This document shows, in pieces, positions 16,149-25,105 of a stretch of DNA of 64,000 nt. Position 1 is the stretch's first letter; each line of letters opens with the position of its first letter. The notes below the pieces were generated by a model, which was given only the letters and a program-made list of their open reading frames with translations, was not told the DNA's origin and searched no databases. The translations under genes were made by a program, and so were the position numbers. The DNA comes from JANQIO01 sp038746745 (GTDB taxonomy: Bacteria > Pseudomonadota > Gammaproteobacteria > Pseudomonadales > Halieaceae): the NCBI GenBank assembly GCA_038746745.1, contig JBCDKJ010000013.1, positions 8,508 to 72,507 on the forward strand, given 5' to 3'.

Positions 16149-16210
16149 GAGTCTCTGCGCTGCTGTCCAGCGGGCAGTAGCGCCCTAGAAAAACGCTTTG
16201 CCAGAGACTC
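16149..16210 (+). ncRNA. Structured 3' region after pal (possible processed RNA)
   Basis: GAGTCTCTG (16149-16157) pairs perfectly with CAGAGACTC (16202-16210). Inside is a 12-bp stem with two wobble pairs and a three-base loop (16157-16168 / 16172-16183). The structure lies between the pal stop and the terminator at 16229. It may protect the tol-pal mRNA 3' end or be a 3'-UTR-derived small RNA. There is no family match I can name. Confidence 0.35.
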
Positions 16211-16228
16211 TGGCGTGGCTAGCAAAGG

Positions 16229-16254
16229 TGCCGTCTTTAGACGGCATTTTTGTT
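16229..16254 (+). terminator. Rho-independent terminator of the tol-pal operon
   Basis: TGCCGTC (16229-16235), loop TTTA, GACGGCA (16240-16246) and then five T. It separates pal from cpoB, which must therefore have its own promoter or rely on read-through. Confidence 0.85.
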
Positions 16255-16289
16255 TACACTATCCGTTTCGATTAATCGTTTAGATCGTG

Positions 16290-16421
16290 CTCGAAACTCT
16301 TGGCAAAACCCTTGGCAAAACCATTGTCGAGAACGTTATCGAAACCCGTGTCGAGGCTATTGCCGAGACTATTGCCGAGACTATTGTCGAAACGGCTACT
16401 GAAACCGGTTCTAAAACTATC
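16290..16421. repeat. Eleven-unit degenerate 12-bp tandem array before cpoB
   Basis: From 16290 the sequence divides into eleven 12-base units, such as GGCAAAACCCTT, GGCAAAACCATT, GTCGAGAACGTT, GTCGAGGCTATT and GCCGAGACTATT (two exact copies at 16362 and 16374). One frame reads as a (I-x-E-T)n tetrapeptide repeat and another as (S/P-R-L-L)n, but neither looks like a real protein start. Confidence 0.65.
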
Positions 16422-16443
16422 TTACAACGCCTGTGGTGCAGAT

Positions 16444-17322
16444 ATGGCCGCTCTCAATAATCCCGCAAAACCTCTTTTGCTCACTCTGCCTGCTGTATGC
16501 ATAGGGCTGATGCAGTATGCATCACTCGCACTGGGCCAAGAGTATATTGATCTGGAAGCAGAGCGGCGCCAACAGACGCAGTCCGATGCCGTTCTAACAG
16601 GCCAGGACAACTCCAGCCAGACCAGTCTTGGCCAGAGCGATCCCAACCAGAACAATGTCAGCAATACAGTGACAGTTAACCCCAGTGCGCCCATTGCAGG
16701 CAGTGCGGGGGAAATGTTTTACCAAATGCAACTATTGCAGCAGGAGGTGATGGAGCTGCGCGGGCGGCTGGAAGAGCAGGAGTACCAACTAAAGCAGCTA
16801 AGAGAGCAGAGTCTTGAGCAATATCTGGATCTGGACCAGCGGTTAAAGGGAAGCGCGGGTGCCGTTGCGGAGGATGGTGACACTACAGAGGCCGGTGCAT
16901 CCGAAACTGTCACGCTACCCGCGGTGAGAACGCTGGCAGGCGAAGAAGAGGCCTACCGAGCGGCTTATGGGCTGGTGCGCAGTCAGCAATTTGACTCGGC
17001 GGTAACGGCGTTTAGACAGTTCCTGGTGGACTTCCCGGGAGGGCGCTATACCCCGAACGCCCACTACTGGCTGGGGGAACTCTACCTCGTACTGGTGCCG
17101 CCGGATGACGAATCTGCCCGACGGGAATTCACCCGCTTGCTGGAGCAGTACCCCAACAATAGCAAAGTGCCGGATGCGCTCTACAAGCTGGGCAAGATTT
17201 ATTACGAACGCGGCAATCGAGATCGTGCCCAGGCCTATTTGCAGCGGGTGGTGAATGAGTTTGCAAACAGCGGTAGTTCTGCTGTGCGACTGGCGCAGGA
17301 TTTTTTGAGCAGTAATTTTTGA
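16444..17322 (+). CDS. cpoB: Tol-Pal-associated periplasmic TPR protein CpoB (YbgF)
   Basis: A 292-residue protein from ATG 16444. This start gives a plausible signal peptide (LLLTLPAVCIGLMQYASLALG). The frame stays open upstream to 16300, but those 48 residues are encoded by the 12-bp repeat array. Order: signal peptide, Gln/Asn/Ser-rich linker, trimerising coiled coil (QLLQQEVMELRGRLEEQEYQ, residues ~95-130), and C-terminal TPR repeats (AYRAAYGLVRSQQFDSAVTA onward). CpoB coordinates PBP1B and Tol during constriction. No strong ribosome site is visible before either start, so the start is uncertain. Confidence 0.88.
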   Translation: MAALNNPAKPLLLTLPAVCIGLMQYASLALGQEYIDLEAERRQQTQSDAVLTGQDNSSQTSLGQSDPNQNNVSNTVTVNPSAPIAGSAGEMFYQMQLLQQEVMELRGRLEEQEYQLKQLREQSLEQYLDLDQRLKGSAGAVAEDGDTTEAGASETVTLPAVRTLAGEEEAYRAAYGLVRSQQFDSAVTAFRQFLVDFPGGRYTPNAHYWLGELYLVLVPPDDESARREFTRLLEQYPNNSKVPDALYKLGKIYYERGNRDRAQAYLQRVVNEFANSGSSAVRLAQDFLSSNF

Positions 17323-17424
17323 CCCTGGGCGCGTTCATCACGGTATTGCTCAACGGGCGTCGGCACTGTAGCCCCTGACCCAGGTGTGTCTCGGATACCT
17401 TTATAACCAACACAGCGAAACCGC

Positions 17425-17452
17425 TTGAGTTTTACCGACCAATCCGTAATAT
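17425..17452 (+). promoter_or_regulatory. Promoter of tRNA-Lys
   Basis: TTGAGT (17425-17430) and TAATAT (17447-17452) with 16-base spacing place the transcription start only a few bases before the tRNA. A GC-rich discriminator (GCCGCCC) follows the -10, as expected for stringently controlled stable-RNA promoters. Confidence 0.65.
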
Positions 17453-17463
17453 AGCCGCCCTTC

Positions 17464-17539
17464 GGGTCGTTAGCTCAGCTGGTAGAGCAGTTGGCTTTTA
17501 ACCAATTGGTCACTGGTTCGAATCCAGTACGACCCACCA
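17464..17539 (+). tRNA. tRNA-Lys (anticodon UUU)
   Basis: A 76-base cloverleaf with encoded CCA. Acceptor GGGTCGT pairs with ACGACCC, D arm GCTC/GAGC, anticodon loop CTTTTAA gives UUU, and T arm CTGG..TTCGAAT..CCAG. A strong terminator follows 6 bases later. Confidence 0.97.
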
Positions 17540-17544
17540 AATAC

Positions 17545-17574
17545 AAAGGGGCTGCCGTCAGGTAGCCCCTTTTT
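17545..17574 (+). terminator. Terminator of tRNA-Lys
   Basis: AAAGGGGCT (17545-17553) pairs perfectly with AGCCCCTTT (17564-17572) and leads into a T-run. Confidence 0.9.
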
Positions 17575-17820
17575 ATTTGATGGGATCGGCTTGATCGAAT
17601 CTCTTCGATTGATTGCGAATAGCAATCAAGACGCCCGCAGCGCGCAGCGCGAGGAGAGCCGGCCCCGCTTTTCGGGTGCGCCCGGAGGGTCACTACAGCC
17701 CAAAGGCTGTTGTGATCAATCCAGTACGATCAACTACTCTAGACATCAGCTCCGTGAGGGCGGCCTTTTTATCTGTCTCCGGGTTGCACGGATCGAGCCG
17801 CTGCAAAAGCACAGCGACAT
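17575..17820. other. Spacer with a degenerate echo of the tRNA-Lys 3' end
   Basis: No gene is seen. At about 17690-17745 the text contains GGTCACT and then AATCCAGTACGA, both of which also occur in the 3' half of tRNA-Lys (GGTCACT...AATCCAGTACGACC), followed by a decayed GC stretch and five T (17764-17774 area). It looks like a worn duplicate of the tRNA 3' end plus terminator, parallel to the clearer case after tRNA-Leu. Confidence 0.35.
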
Positions 17821-19071
17821 CTACGCAACGACTCGCGCCCGTTCCAGCATTGCATGCAACAACACATTCGCCCCGGCCTCCGCCTGCCCCTCGGTTATCG
17901 CCTCCGCCTCGTTGTGGCTGAGCCCTCCCTCACAGGGTACGAAAATCATGCTGGTAGGAACCACGGCGGCAAGGTTGCAGGCATCATGTCCTGCTCCCGA
18001 CACAATGCTGCGGTGGGTATAATCCAGTTTTGTCACGGCAGCGGCTACTGCGTCTACACAGTCCTGGTCAAAAGTGACGCCCGGGGCTTCCCAAAAGCAC
18101 TCGATATGGCATGGCAAACCCAGGTCAGCGCAGGTTTTGGAAACCCGGTCATAAAGAGCATCCACCATGCTCTGATATTGCCCGGCGTCGGGATGACGCA
18201 GGTCAGCGGTGAGTTCCAGCCTACCGGGCACGGTATTGCTAGAGCCTGGTTCGGCATGGATAAAACCGAAGGTGATCCTGCCATCCGGAGCATGATCCTC
18301 GGCGAGTTGGTAAAGCGCTGGAAGAAATCTGGCCAGGGCCATCATAGGGTCTTTGCGCAGTGGCATTGGGGTGGGGCCAGCGTGCGCCTCGACGCCTTCT
18401 ATCTCGATGCGATACCGGCTCATGTGCTGTACACCGTTAACCACGCCGATATCGCGGTTTTCTGCCTCTAGTACAGGGCCCTGCTCGATGTGTAGTTCAA
18501 AAGCCGCATGCACCGGACTAACGCTCGCAGCAGTCGTACCGCGATAACCAATGCGCTCCAATTCCTGTTGCACGCTTACTCCGTCCCTGTCCTGAAGGGC
18601 ATAGGCATCGGCCAGGGGCATTAGTCCGGCCCAAACGGCGGAGCCCATCATGGCCGTATCGAAACGACAGCCCTCTTCATTGGTCCAGACCACAGTCTCC
18701 AGAGGATGTGTAGTGTCAAGGCGTGCATCGTTGAGGGTGTCCATGACCTCCAGCCCGGCGAGCACGCCATAAATACCGTCATATTTTCCACCGCTGGGTT
18801 GCGTGTCCAGGTGACTGCCCGTGATGACCGGCGGGGCTTGGCTGTCCAGACCCTCGCGGCGAGCAAAAATATTGCCAATCGCATCGATGCGCAGTGAACA
18901 GCCGGCCTCTCGGCACCACTGCACAAATAAATCACGACCCGCTTTATCTTCGTCAGTCAGTGCCTGGCGATTGCAGCCTCCGGCCGCCGTTGCACCGTGC
19001 CGAGCCATAGCCATCAATCGTTGCCACAGGCGTGAACTATTGATGCGTAACTGTGGTAGGTCCTGATCCAT
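17821..19071 (-). CDS. Zn-dependent M20-type amidohydrolase (N-carbamoyl amino acid hydrolase / allantoate amidohydrolase family)
   Basis: A 416-residue metalloenzyme. Metal ligands are visible: H87 in GSHLDTQ, D98 in GGKYDG, E132-E133 in TNEEG, H194 in ELHIEQG and the late histidine in GLSHNEAE. The lid/dimerisation domain has GVEAHAGPTPMPLRKD. This set defines the HyuC/AmaB/AllC/beta-ureidopropionase group, which cleaves N-carbamoyl or ureido amides in pyrimidine, purine or hydantoin breakdown. The exact substrate cannot be told from sequence. It is separated by 123 bases from the PdeM gene on the same strand, so it may be the distal gene of that operon or independent. Confidence 0.88.
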   Translation of the reverse strand: MDQDLPQLRINSSRLWQRLMAMARHGATAAGGCNRQALTDEDKAGRDLFVQWCREAGCSLRIDAIGNIFARREGLDSQAPPVITGSHLDTQPSGGKYDGIYGVLAGLEVMDTLNDARLDTTHPLETVVWTNEEGCRFDTAMMGSAVWAGLMPLADAYALQDRDGVSVQQELERIGYRGTTAASVSPVHAAFELHIEQGPVLEAENRDIGVVNGVQHMSRYRIEIEGVEAHAGPTPMPLRKDPMMALARFLPALYQLAEDHAPDGRITFGFIHAEPGSSNTVPGRLELTADLRHPDAGQYQSMVDALYDRVSKTCADLGLPCHIECFWEAPGVTFDQDCVDAVAAAVTKLDYTHRSIVSGAGHDACNLAAVVPTSMIFVPCEGGLSHNEAEAITEGQAEAGANVLLHAMLERARVVA

Positions 19072-19194
19072 TCTTAATGGTCACCGTTCGATACTCGATG
19101 TTCTGAGGGTTAGAGAGTCTTCGTTCATTAGTGCGACTGCTGCTCGCAGCATAGGCCCTGTCGCCGGGTGGCGCCAGCGCTGCCTTCTGGTGCC

Positions 19195-19827
19195 TTAGGG
19201 CAGCGCAACCACCGATTCCGGACCGACGCCATAGCAACGTTCGGAGGCATGACGTTCTATAACATACCCACCCGTAAAGCTTCCAAAGGAGGGTAACACC
19301 ATGCCTTGTCTACGCTGCCAGAATACTGGCATCCGCAACGCATCCGCCCGCGTCACCAGCTTTACAACCGGATGGATGTGCCCACATAAGTAGTACCCCT
19401 CAGTTGCATCCTCCGGGTCGTGTACCAGCGCAAAAGGTCCCACATGCAGCCGAGAATGCCAGTGCACGTTCTTCAGGATGGCGGTATTCAGATAGCGGTC
19501 GTGGTTTCCCAGCACGATGTCTACGTCGGCCTCCAGGCCAGCTCGCCACTGATTGAAGCGAGTGTAGAAATGATGCCGATGTGGGAGTGCGCCGTGCACA
19601 AAGTCCCCGAGTATGCATAAACGTCGGGCCCGGTGAGTCTGCACAAGCTTTGATAGGCGTGACAGGTCATCCGGATCGTTGCCCTCCGGGACCGCCAGGC
19701 CCTGGCGCCGAAATACAGCGCTTTTGCCGAAGTGGGTATCGGCCACCAACACCATGGATTGTGCTGGCCAAACCAGCGCGCGTCCGGCGTCCAGCCACAG
19801 TGTTTCGCCCTGTAACTGGATATGCAT
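19195..19827 (-). CDS. pdeM: Ligase-associated DNA damage response endonuclease PdeM
   Basis: A 210-residue calcineurin-like phosphoesterase. Metal motifs occur in order: ADTHFGK (about 29-35), GDFVHG, GNHDRY and CGHIHP. This compact form, beside an ATP-dependent ligase, an Lhr-like helicase and an MBL exonuclease, is the PdeM family of the ligase-associated DNA repair operon. It is last in the operon and its start overlaps the helicase stop (both touch 19827). Function in nicking or processing of damaged DNA is a family-level inference. Confidence 0.9.
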   Translation of the reverse strand: MHIQLQGETLWLDAGRALVWPAQSMVLVADTHFGKSAVFRRQGLAVPEGNDPDDLSRLSKLVQTHRARRLCILGDFVHGALPHRHHFYTRFNQWRAGLEADVDIVLGNHDRYLNTAILKNVHWHSRLHVGPFALVHDPEDATEGYYLCGHIHPVVKLVTRADALRMPVFWQRRQGMVLPSFGSFTGGYVIERHASERCYGVGPESVVALP

Positions 19828-22313
19828 CAGGGTGTGTTCCGCTGTCGGCGTGGCGTTTTCTTGTCAGCGGCCCGATTCAGACTGTCCAGCATACGCTGTA
19901 ATCGGTTCCGCCATTTTTCCGAGCTGACGGTTTGCGCGCGAATGCGTTCCGTCCAAAGCGGAAAACACAGTGGTGACAGGCGCTCTGGTTCAGTGACCAG
20001 CCATTCGCAGGCCGCGATCTGCTCCAGACTTTCCTGCAAGCGGCCGAACTCCAGCTGATACCGCATCACCTCTCGCAGGGCCTGGTCAACCAGCAGGTTG
20101 TCCGGGTCGTATTTTGCGAGAACGTCGTACACCAGGCCGCTGGAGGCTTGAATTTGCCGGGTGGATTTGCCACTGCCGGGGTACCCTGTGAAGACCAGAC
20201 CGGCAACCTGGGCAATTTCCCGAAACTGGCGCTTGCTGGTCTCCGCGCTGTTGATGCTCTGCACCAGATCCTCTTGTAAATTATCGATGGTCAGGGCTCC
20301 CCGCAGCATGTCCACGGTTACCGCGTAGTCGGATGCGGTGAGCAGCTCGAAGCCATAGTCGTTGGCCCAGGCTCGAAACGTTACCGCGCTGTCCTGACTC
20401 AGGCGCCAGGCAGCCAGCGCAGCGAGGCCTTCATTAACGGCGCGTCCTGCAAAGGTAAACAGAAATAGGTGGCGTCCCTCCCGCGTTTTGATGCGCTCTA
20501 GCAGTAACTGGTCTTCCTTTGGCAGTGCGGACCAGTTGGCCTGGATTCGTAACAGGCCACGCAGCGCGCGCAGCTCACTGGCACGGTGTTGATCGGCCTG
20601 TCCCAGCAGGCGACGGGTATAGTTTGACAGCTCAGTCGACAATGGTGCCTTGCCGCCCTGCCAGCGCGGGACGATGCGTGCTTTCTTGCTGGCGAGTTTG
20701 ACATAGGCGGTCATATCCCTGACCCGCACCAGTTGCAGAACGCGTCCATTAAAAAGGAAACCATCATCGGCCTTGAGCCGTGAAATAAAGCTTTCCTCAA
20801 TAGTGCCCAGGCTGCCACCGCTGCTCCATTTAAGGTTCATAACAGCGTCGCTGGTAATGGTGCCTATCGCCATGCGGTGGCGCTGAGCGATGCGGCGGTT
20901 GTCCACCGTATAACGGGAAGCCTGCTGGCTGACGCGGTGGTACTCGGGATAGTGCTGGAGGGCGTTGCCGCCGCGAGTGATGAACAGCAGTACCCATTGC
21001 CAGGCGTCCATACTCAGCCTGGCAAAAGCATGAGTTTGAATCACTTCCCGGTACAGTTCCTGTTCGCTAAATCCGTCTGCCAGCGCGAGGCTCACGCAGT
21101 GCTGAACCAGTACATCCAGGCAAAGAGTCATAGGCTTGCGACTCTCGATAGTGTGCTCCTGGGCGGCCTGTCGCGCCGCGGCAATCTCAACCAGCTCAAA
21201 GGCATGGGTGGGAATACACAGCACACGGCTCGGTTCACCGGGGCTGTGTCCAGAGCGCCCTGCCCGCTGCAGCAACCGCGCTATTCCCTTGGGTGATCCT
21301 ACCTGTATGACTTGTTCCACCGGGGAAAAGTCGACGCCCAGGTCCAGAGAAGACGTGCAGACTACGCAGTTAAGACTGCCGTCTTTGAGACCGGCCTCCA
21401 CCTGATCGCGAACGCTGCGGCTGAGGGACGCATGATGCAGCGCAAACCGCCCAATCCAGTCCGGCCTGGCCTTGAGAATGGCTTCAAACCAGAGCTCAGC
21501 CTGAGAGCGGGTATTAGTGAATATCAAGGTGGATCTGGCGCTTTCGATGCGCGGTAGCACATGCGGCAGCAAGGTGAGGCCAAGGTGCCCGGCCCAGGGG
21601 AAGCGCTCAATGGCTTCTGGTACCAGCGCCTCAATTTCGATGCGCTTCTTCTGTTTGGCGACAATCATGGTGGGGATTGCGGGCGCTGCGGGGCCCAGCA
21701 GTACATCAGCAGCCTCGTCCAGGTTGCCGATCGTCGCTGACATACCCCAGGTTTGCAGGCCGGGCGAAAGGCTGCGCAAGCGTGCCAGACACAGCTCAAG
21801 CTGCACGCCCCGTTTGCTGCCGACGAGTTCGTGCCACTCGTCAACTATGACGCAATGCAACTGTTTCAACTTGGGTTGAAAGTCAGCATAGGTCAGCAGC
21901 AGTGACAGAGATTCCGGCGTTGTGATCAGCGCTGTGGGGGGCGACTTGCGCAGCCTGGCTCTGGCAGAGGCTGAGGAATCCCCGGTGCGACGGGCAATGC
22001 GCCAGTCCAGCTCCAGTTCATCCACCGTCTCCTGCAGGGCTTTTTCGGTATCGGCCGCGAGTGCGCGCATGGGTGTTATCCAGATAATACGCAGCCCGCT
22101 GGTCGCATTGTCGCCCTCCCTCAGCAATCGAATGGCAGGGCCCAGCCACGCCGCCAGTGTTTTTCCTGTGCCAGTTGGCGCGTGGATCAGACCGGATTCG
22201 CCCGCCAGATAGGCAGCCCAGGTCTGTCGCTGGAATAGCGCCGGCGTCCAGCCGCGTCGGGCATAGAAATCACTAACAACAGCAGGTAGTCGAAAACGCT
22301 TAGGCGGGCTCAT
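19827..22313 (-). CDS. Ligase-associated DNA damage response DEXH helicase (Lhr-like)
   Basis: An 828-residue superfamily 2 helicase. The Q-motif region (GWTPALFQRQTWAAYLAGES) is followed by Walker A APTGTGKT (about 42-49), DEXH-type motif II (IVDEWHE), SATIGN motif III, and domain 2 motifs VVCTSSLDLGVDF and LQRAGRSGHSPG (motif VI). The C-terminal winged-helix/Lhr-core region follows. Length matches the family (about 810-830). It overlaps the ligase gene by 14 bases and is likely translationally coupled. It probably unwinds or remodels damaged DNA with the ligase and nucleases encoded alongside. Confidence 0.92.
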   Translation of the reverse strand: MSPPKRFRLPAVVSDFYARRGWTPALFQRQTWAAYLAGESGLIHAPTGTGKTLAAWLGPAIRLLREGDNATSGLRIIWITPMRALAADTEKALQETVDELELDWRIARRTGDSSASARARLRKSPPTALITTPESLSLLLTYADFQPKLKQLHCVIVDEWHELVGSKRGVQLELCLARLRSLSPGLQTWGMSATIGNLDEAADVLLGPAAPAIPTMIVAKQKKRIEIEALVPEAIERFPWAGHLGLTLLPHVLPRIESARSTLIFTNTRSQAELWFEAILKARPDWIGRFALHHASLSRSVRDQVEAGLKDGSLNCVVCTSSLDLGVDFSPVEQVIQVGSPKGIARLLQRAGRSGHSPGEPSRVLCIPTHAFELVEIAAARQAAQEHTIESRKPMTLCLDVLVQHCVSLALADGFSEQELYREVIQTHAFARLSMDAWQWVLLFITRGGNALQHYPEYHRVSQQASRYTVDNRRIAQRHRMAIGTITSDAVMNLKWSSGGSLGTIEESFISRLKADDGFLFNGRVLQLVRVRDMTAYVKLASKKARIVPRWQGGKAPLSTELSNYTRRLLGQADQHRASELRALRGLLRIQANWSALPKEDQLLLERIKTREGRHLFLFTFAGRAVNEGLAALAAWRLSQDSAVTFRAWANDYGFELLTASDYAVTVDMLRGALTIDNLQEDLVQSINSAETSKRQFREIAQVAGLVFTGYPGSGKSTRQIQASSGLVYDVLAKYDPDNLLVDQALREVMRYQLEFGRLQESLEQIAACEWLVTEPERLSPLCFPLWTERIRAQTVSSEKWRNRLQRMLDSLNRAADKKTPRRQRNTP

Positions 22314-23913
22314 AGAGTTTCAACAGTTGCTTAACCTGATCCAGGCTGTCGGCGTCGTCAGGACCGATGTCCGTCCGCCAGCGGGCTATTCTGGGAAAAC
22401 GCAGCGCAATCCCACTTTTATGGCGGCTGCTTTCGTTGATTCCTTCGAATGCCAGCTCGAATACCTGTTCCGCCACAACCGAGCGCACCGGGCCGAAGCG
22501 TTCCAGGGTGTTGGCGCGAATCCACTTGTTGAGCGCGTTGATCTCTTTATCGGTCAGCCCGGAATATGCCTTCGCCACCGGCACCAGCGTCCGCTCACCA
22601 TCACGGACGTCCCAGACCGCAAACGTGTAATCAGTAAACAGTGTGGCGCGCCGTCCGCTACCCGCCTGGGCGTAAATCATCACCGCGTCGATGCTGAGCG
22701 GGTCTACCTTCCACTTCCACCAGGCTCCGCGTTTGCGCCCGGTTTGGTAGGGGCTGTCCAGACGTTTAAGCATCAAGCCCTCAACGCCGCGTTCCCGGCT
22801 TTGCTCCCGCTCAGCGGCAAGCGTGTTCCAGTCGTAGCCATCCAGGGTTGGAGAGGCGGCCAGCGTGTCACTGCTCGCGCTGGCGAGCAAGGCGAGCATA
22901 GCGGAGCGACGGATGCGCAGAGACTGTGGGCGTAAATCTTCTCCATGGTGTTCCAGGCAGTCATATGCGAGGAAGCGCGCTGGCACATCGGCAAGAATCT
23001 TCTTGCCGACCGTTTTGCGCCCGATACGCTTTTGCAGAGCAGCAAAGGGCATAACGCCCTCTTTCCAGGCGAGAATCTCACCGTCCAGCACGCCATCAGA
23101 CAACTGGCCCGCCGCCGCAACAATTTCTGGAAATCGCTCCGTAATCAGTTCTTCACCGCGAGACCACAGGGCGATCTCGCCGCCGCGCTTTACCAACTGG
23201 GCACGTATCCCGTCCCACTTCCACTCCACCAGCCAGTCCTCGGCTGAACCCAGCGTCTCGGGTGCCTGATCCAGCGGTGATGCCAGATAAAAAGGATAGG
23301 GTCTTGCGCTCAGGTCCGCGCTGATGTCGGGGTTCAGTAAGCTTTCAAACCAGCCTGCGCTGGGCTGCCACTCGCCCATCATGCGATGGGTAATGACGTC
23401 GCGGGGCAGCTCGGCATGTTCTGCCAGCGCCCGAGCCACCAGGGTTTGCGACACGCCAACTCGTAGCCCCCCTGTAAGCAGCTTGGTCACCAAAAAGCAG
23501 GATAGCTGGGGCAGTTGCTGCCACCATTCTGCAATACGCGCCATACGGGATGGTTCGTCCATGTCTGACAGTGGCAGAATCTCCTGTTCCATCCACGCAC
23601 GCAGGCTGCGCTCTTCCAGCGTGCTGTCGGTGCGGAACTCTGCCATCAGCAGCGAGGCCGTTTCGGCAAAGTCTCCAACCGTGGCGTAAGCGTCTTCAAT
23701 CATCCATTCTGGATAGCGGGTGACTTGCTGCAGCGTGGCTTTAAGCAGAGGTCGTCCTGCCAGGCGCTTGGCGCGACGCCCGGAGGCAATGTAGATCGCC
23801 CAGGCGGCGTCAGCCGCAGAGGCCTATTCAAAATAGCGGCGCAGGGCGGCCACCTTGGTATTGGTGGAGGTGGTGGTGTCCAGGCTGACGAAGAGGGCAG
23901 CGAAATCCTGCAT
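22300..23913 (-). CDS. Cisplatin-damage-response ATP-dependent DNA ligase, frame interrupted by an amber codon
   Basis: The full frame starts at ATG 23913, whose A overlaps the upstream exonuclease stop (TGATG), and would encode 537 residues, the usual family length. Codon 30 is TAG (23824-23826). Reading through it in the same frame gives a typical family N-terminus: MQDFAALFVSLDTTT...RRYFE, stop, then ASAADAAWAIYIASGRR. The next in-frame ATG is 23703, which would give 467 residues lacking about 70 of the N-terminal DNA-binding domain. The catalytic lysine (K232 full-length, in EWKWDGIR) and the C-terminal OB fold (RKRGAWWKWK) are intact. Neighbours are intact, so this is a fresh nonsense mutation, a sequencing error or suppressed by read-through. 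Glutamine (CAG) is the simplest ancestral codon. Confidence 0.88.
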
Positions 23914-24950
23914 CAGGCGGCGGTCTCGGCGTCGTCGACCTCGTCACCACCGCCGTCATCAAACTCGGTGCGCAGCTCCCTGGCGTCTCTGCCTTGCTCC
24001 TGCAGAAAGCGCACCAGTGTGTCGGAACGACCATGGGTGGCGAGGACGCGGCGGGCGCCACACTCTTCAATCGTAGTAAGCAGCGCAGGCCAATCAGCGT
24101 GATCTGACATTACGAAGCCGCGGTCATAGCCACGTCGGCGACGGTTGCCGCGCAGCAGCATCCAGCCGGAGCAGAAGCCCGTGCTGCAGTCGCCGAATCG
24201 TTTCATCCATGCGGTGCCATTGGCGCCAGGTGGTGCAATGATGAGCTCACCAGCAAAGCGCTTTGAATGCTTGTTACCGTCGGCCTCAAGCTCCAGCGCC
24301 GGCAACGTTGGTAGCATACTGATACCGGCGTTGCGATAAATATCTGTCAGCGCAACGGCGGCGCCGTGCAGCAGAACTCGCTGCTCCGTATGAGCACACA
24401 GAGCCGACAGGACGCGCTGGGCCTTGCCCAGGGCGTAGCAGAAAAGCACGCTAGCGCGTCCCTGGCGGGCATTGTCCCGCCACCAGTCATAAATGTCGGC
24501 GGCCACCGTGTCCAGAGAAGGCCAGCGATAGATCGGTAAGGCAAACGTTGCTTCGGTGATCAGGGTGTCACAGGCAACCGATTCAAAGGGCTGGCAGGTG
24601 GGGTCGCGGTCCCGCTTAAAATCTCCGGTCGCCACCCACACTTCACCGTCTACTTCGACACGAACCTGAGCCGAGCCGAGAATATGCCCTGCCGGGTGTA
24701 AGCTAATGCGAGCTTGCTCCAAGTCGATTGACTCGCCATAGGCCAGCGGATGCAGCTGAATATCGGCGCCCAGGCGGTGTCGCAGTATTGGCGCGCCGCT
24801 CTGTTCGGCAAAGTACAGCCCGTTTCCCGGGCGTGCGTGGTCGGCATGGCCATGGGTGATAACGGCTCTGGGTACGGGTCGCCAGGGGTCAATATGAAAG
24901 TCCCCGGCAGGGCAGTAAAGCCCCTGGCTTGTGAGTTCGATAACGGCCAC
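23913..24950 (-). CDS. Ligase-associated DNA damage response exonuclease (MBL fold)
   Basis: Probable start GTG 24950, giving 345 residues and an N-terminus (VIELTSQGLYCPAGDFHIDP) like family members. An ATG at 25034 in the same frame would add 28 basic residues without precedent. The metallo-beta-lactamase metal motif is THGHADHA, with later ligands in HPAGHILGSAQV, TGDFKRD and FVMSDHADW. This is the CPSF/SNM1-like branch active on nucleic acids. It is the first gene of the exonuclease-ligase-helicase-PdeM operon, and its TGA overlaps the ligase ATG. The extreme C-terminus is acidic (DDGGGDEVDDAET). Confidence 0.88.
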   Translation of the reverse strand: MAVIELTSQGLYCPAGDFHIDPWRPVPRAVITHGHADHARPGNGLYFAEQSGAPILRHRLGADIQLHPLAYGESIDLEQARISLHPAGHILGSAQVRVEVDGEVWVATGDFKRDRDPTCQPFESVACDTLITEATFALPIYRWPSLDTVAADIYDWWRDNARQGRASVLFCYALGKAQRVLSALCAHTEQRVLLHGAAVALTDIYRNAGISMLPTLPALELEADGNKHSKRFAGELIIAPPGANGTAWMKRFGDCSTGFCSGWMLLRGNRRRRGYDRGFVMSDHADWPALLTTIEECGARRVLATHGRSDTLVRFLQEQGRDARELRTEFDDGGGDEVDDAETAA

Positions 24951-25105
24951 GTCTTGTATCTCGTCTTTACAGCTTATTCGCCTGCTCGCCTTTTTCTGGA
25001 TTGCTCTGGCAGTGCGGATACCGCATGAGCACATGGTAGCGGAGAAAACTCGCCAGGATGGCTCGCACTCGTTATATTGGCGCGCCAGTTAATGCGAGGC
25101 CTCCC

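Noticed and set aside
16300..16443. N-terminal extension of CpoB encoded by the 12-bp array
   Set aside because: Low-complexity repeat peptide ahead of a normal signal sequence; ATG 16444 gives a usual periplasmic protein.
17475..17693. 72-residue minus-strand frame across tRNA-Lys
   Set aside because: It contains the tRNA antisense sequence, a common spurious protein at tRNA loci.
25022..25105. P450 start at 25058
   Set aside because: It lies upstream of the likely -10 box at 25073-25078, and the added residues are not family-like.
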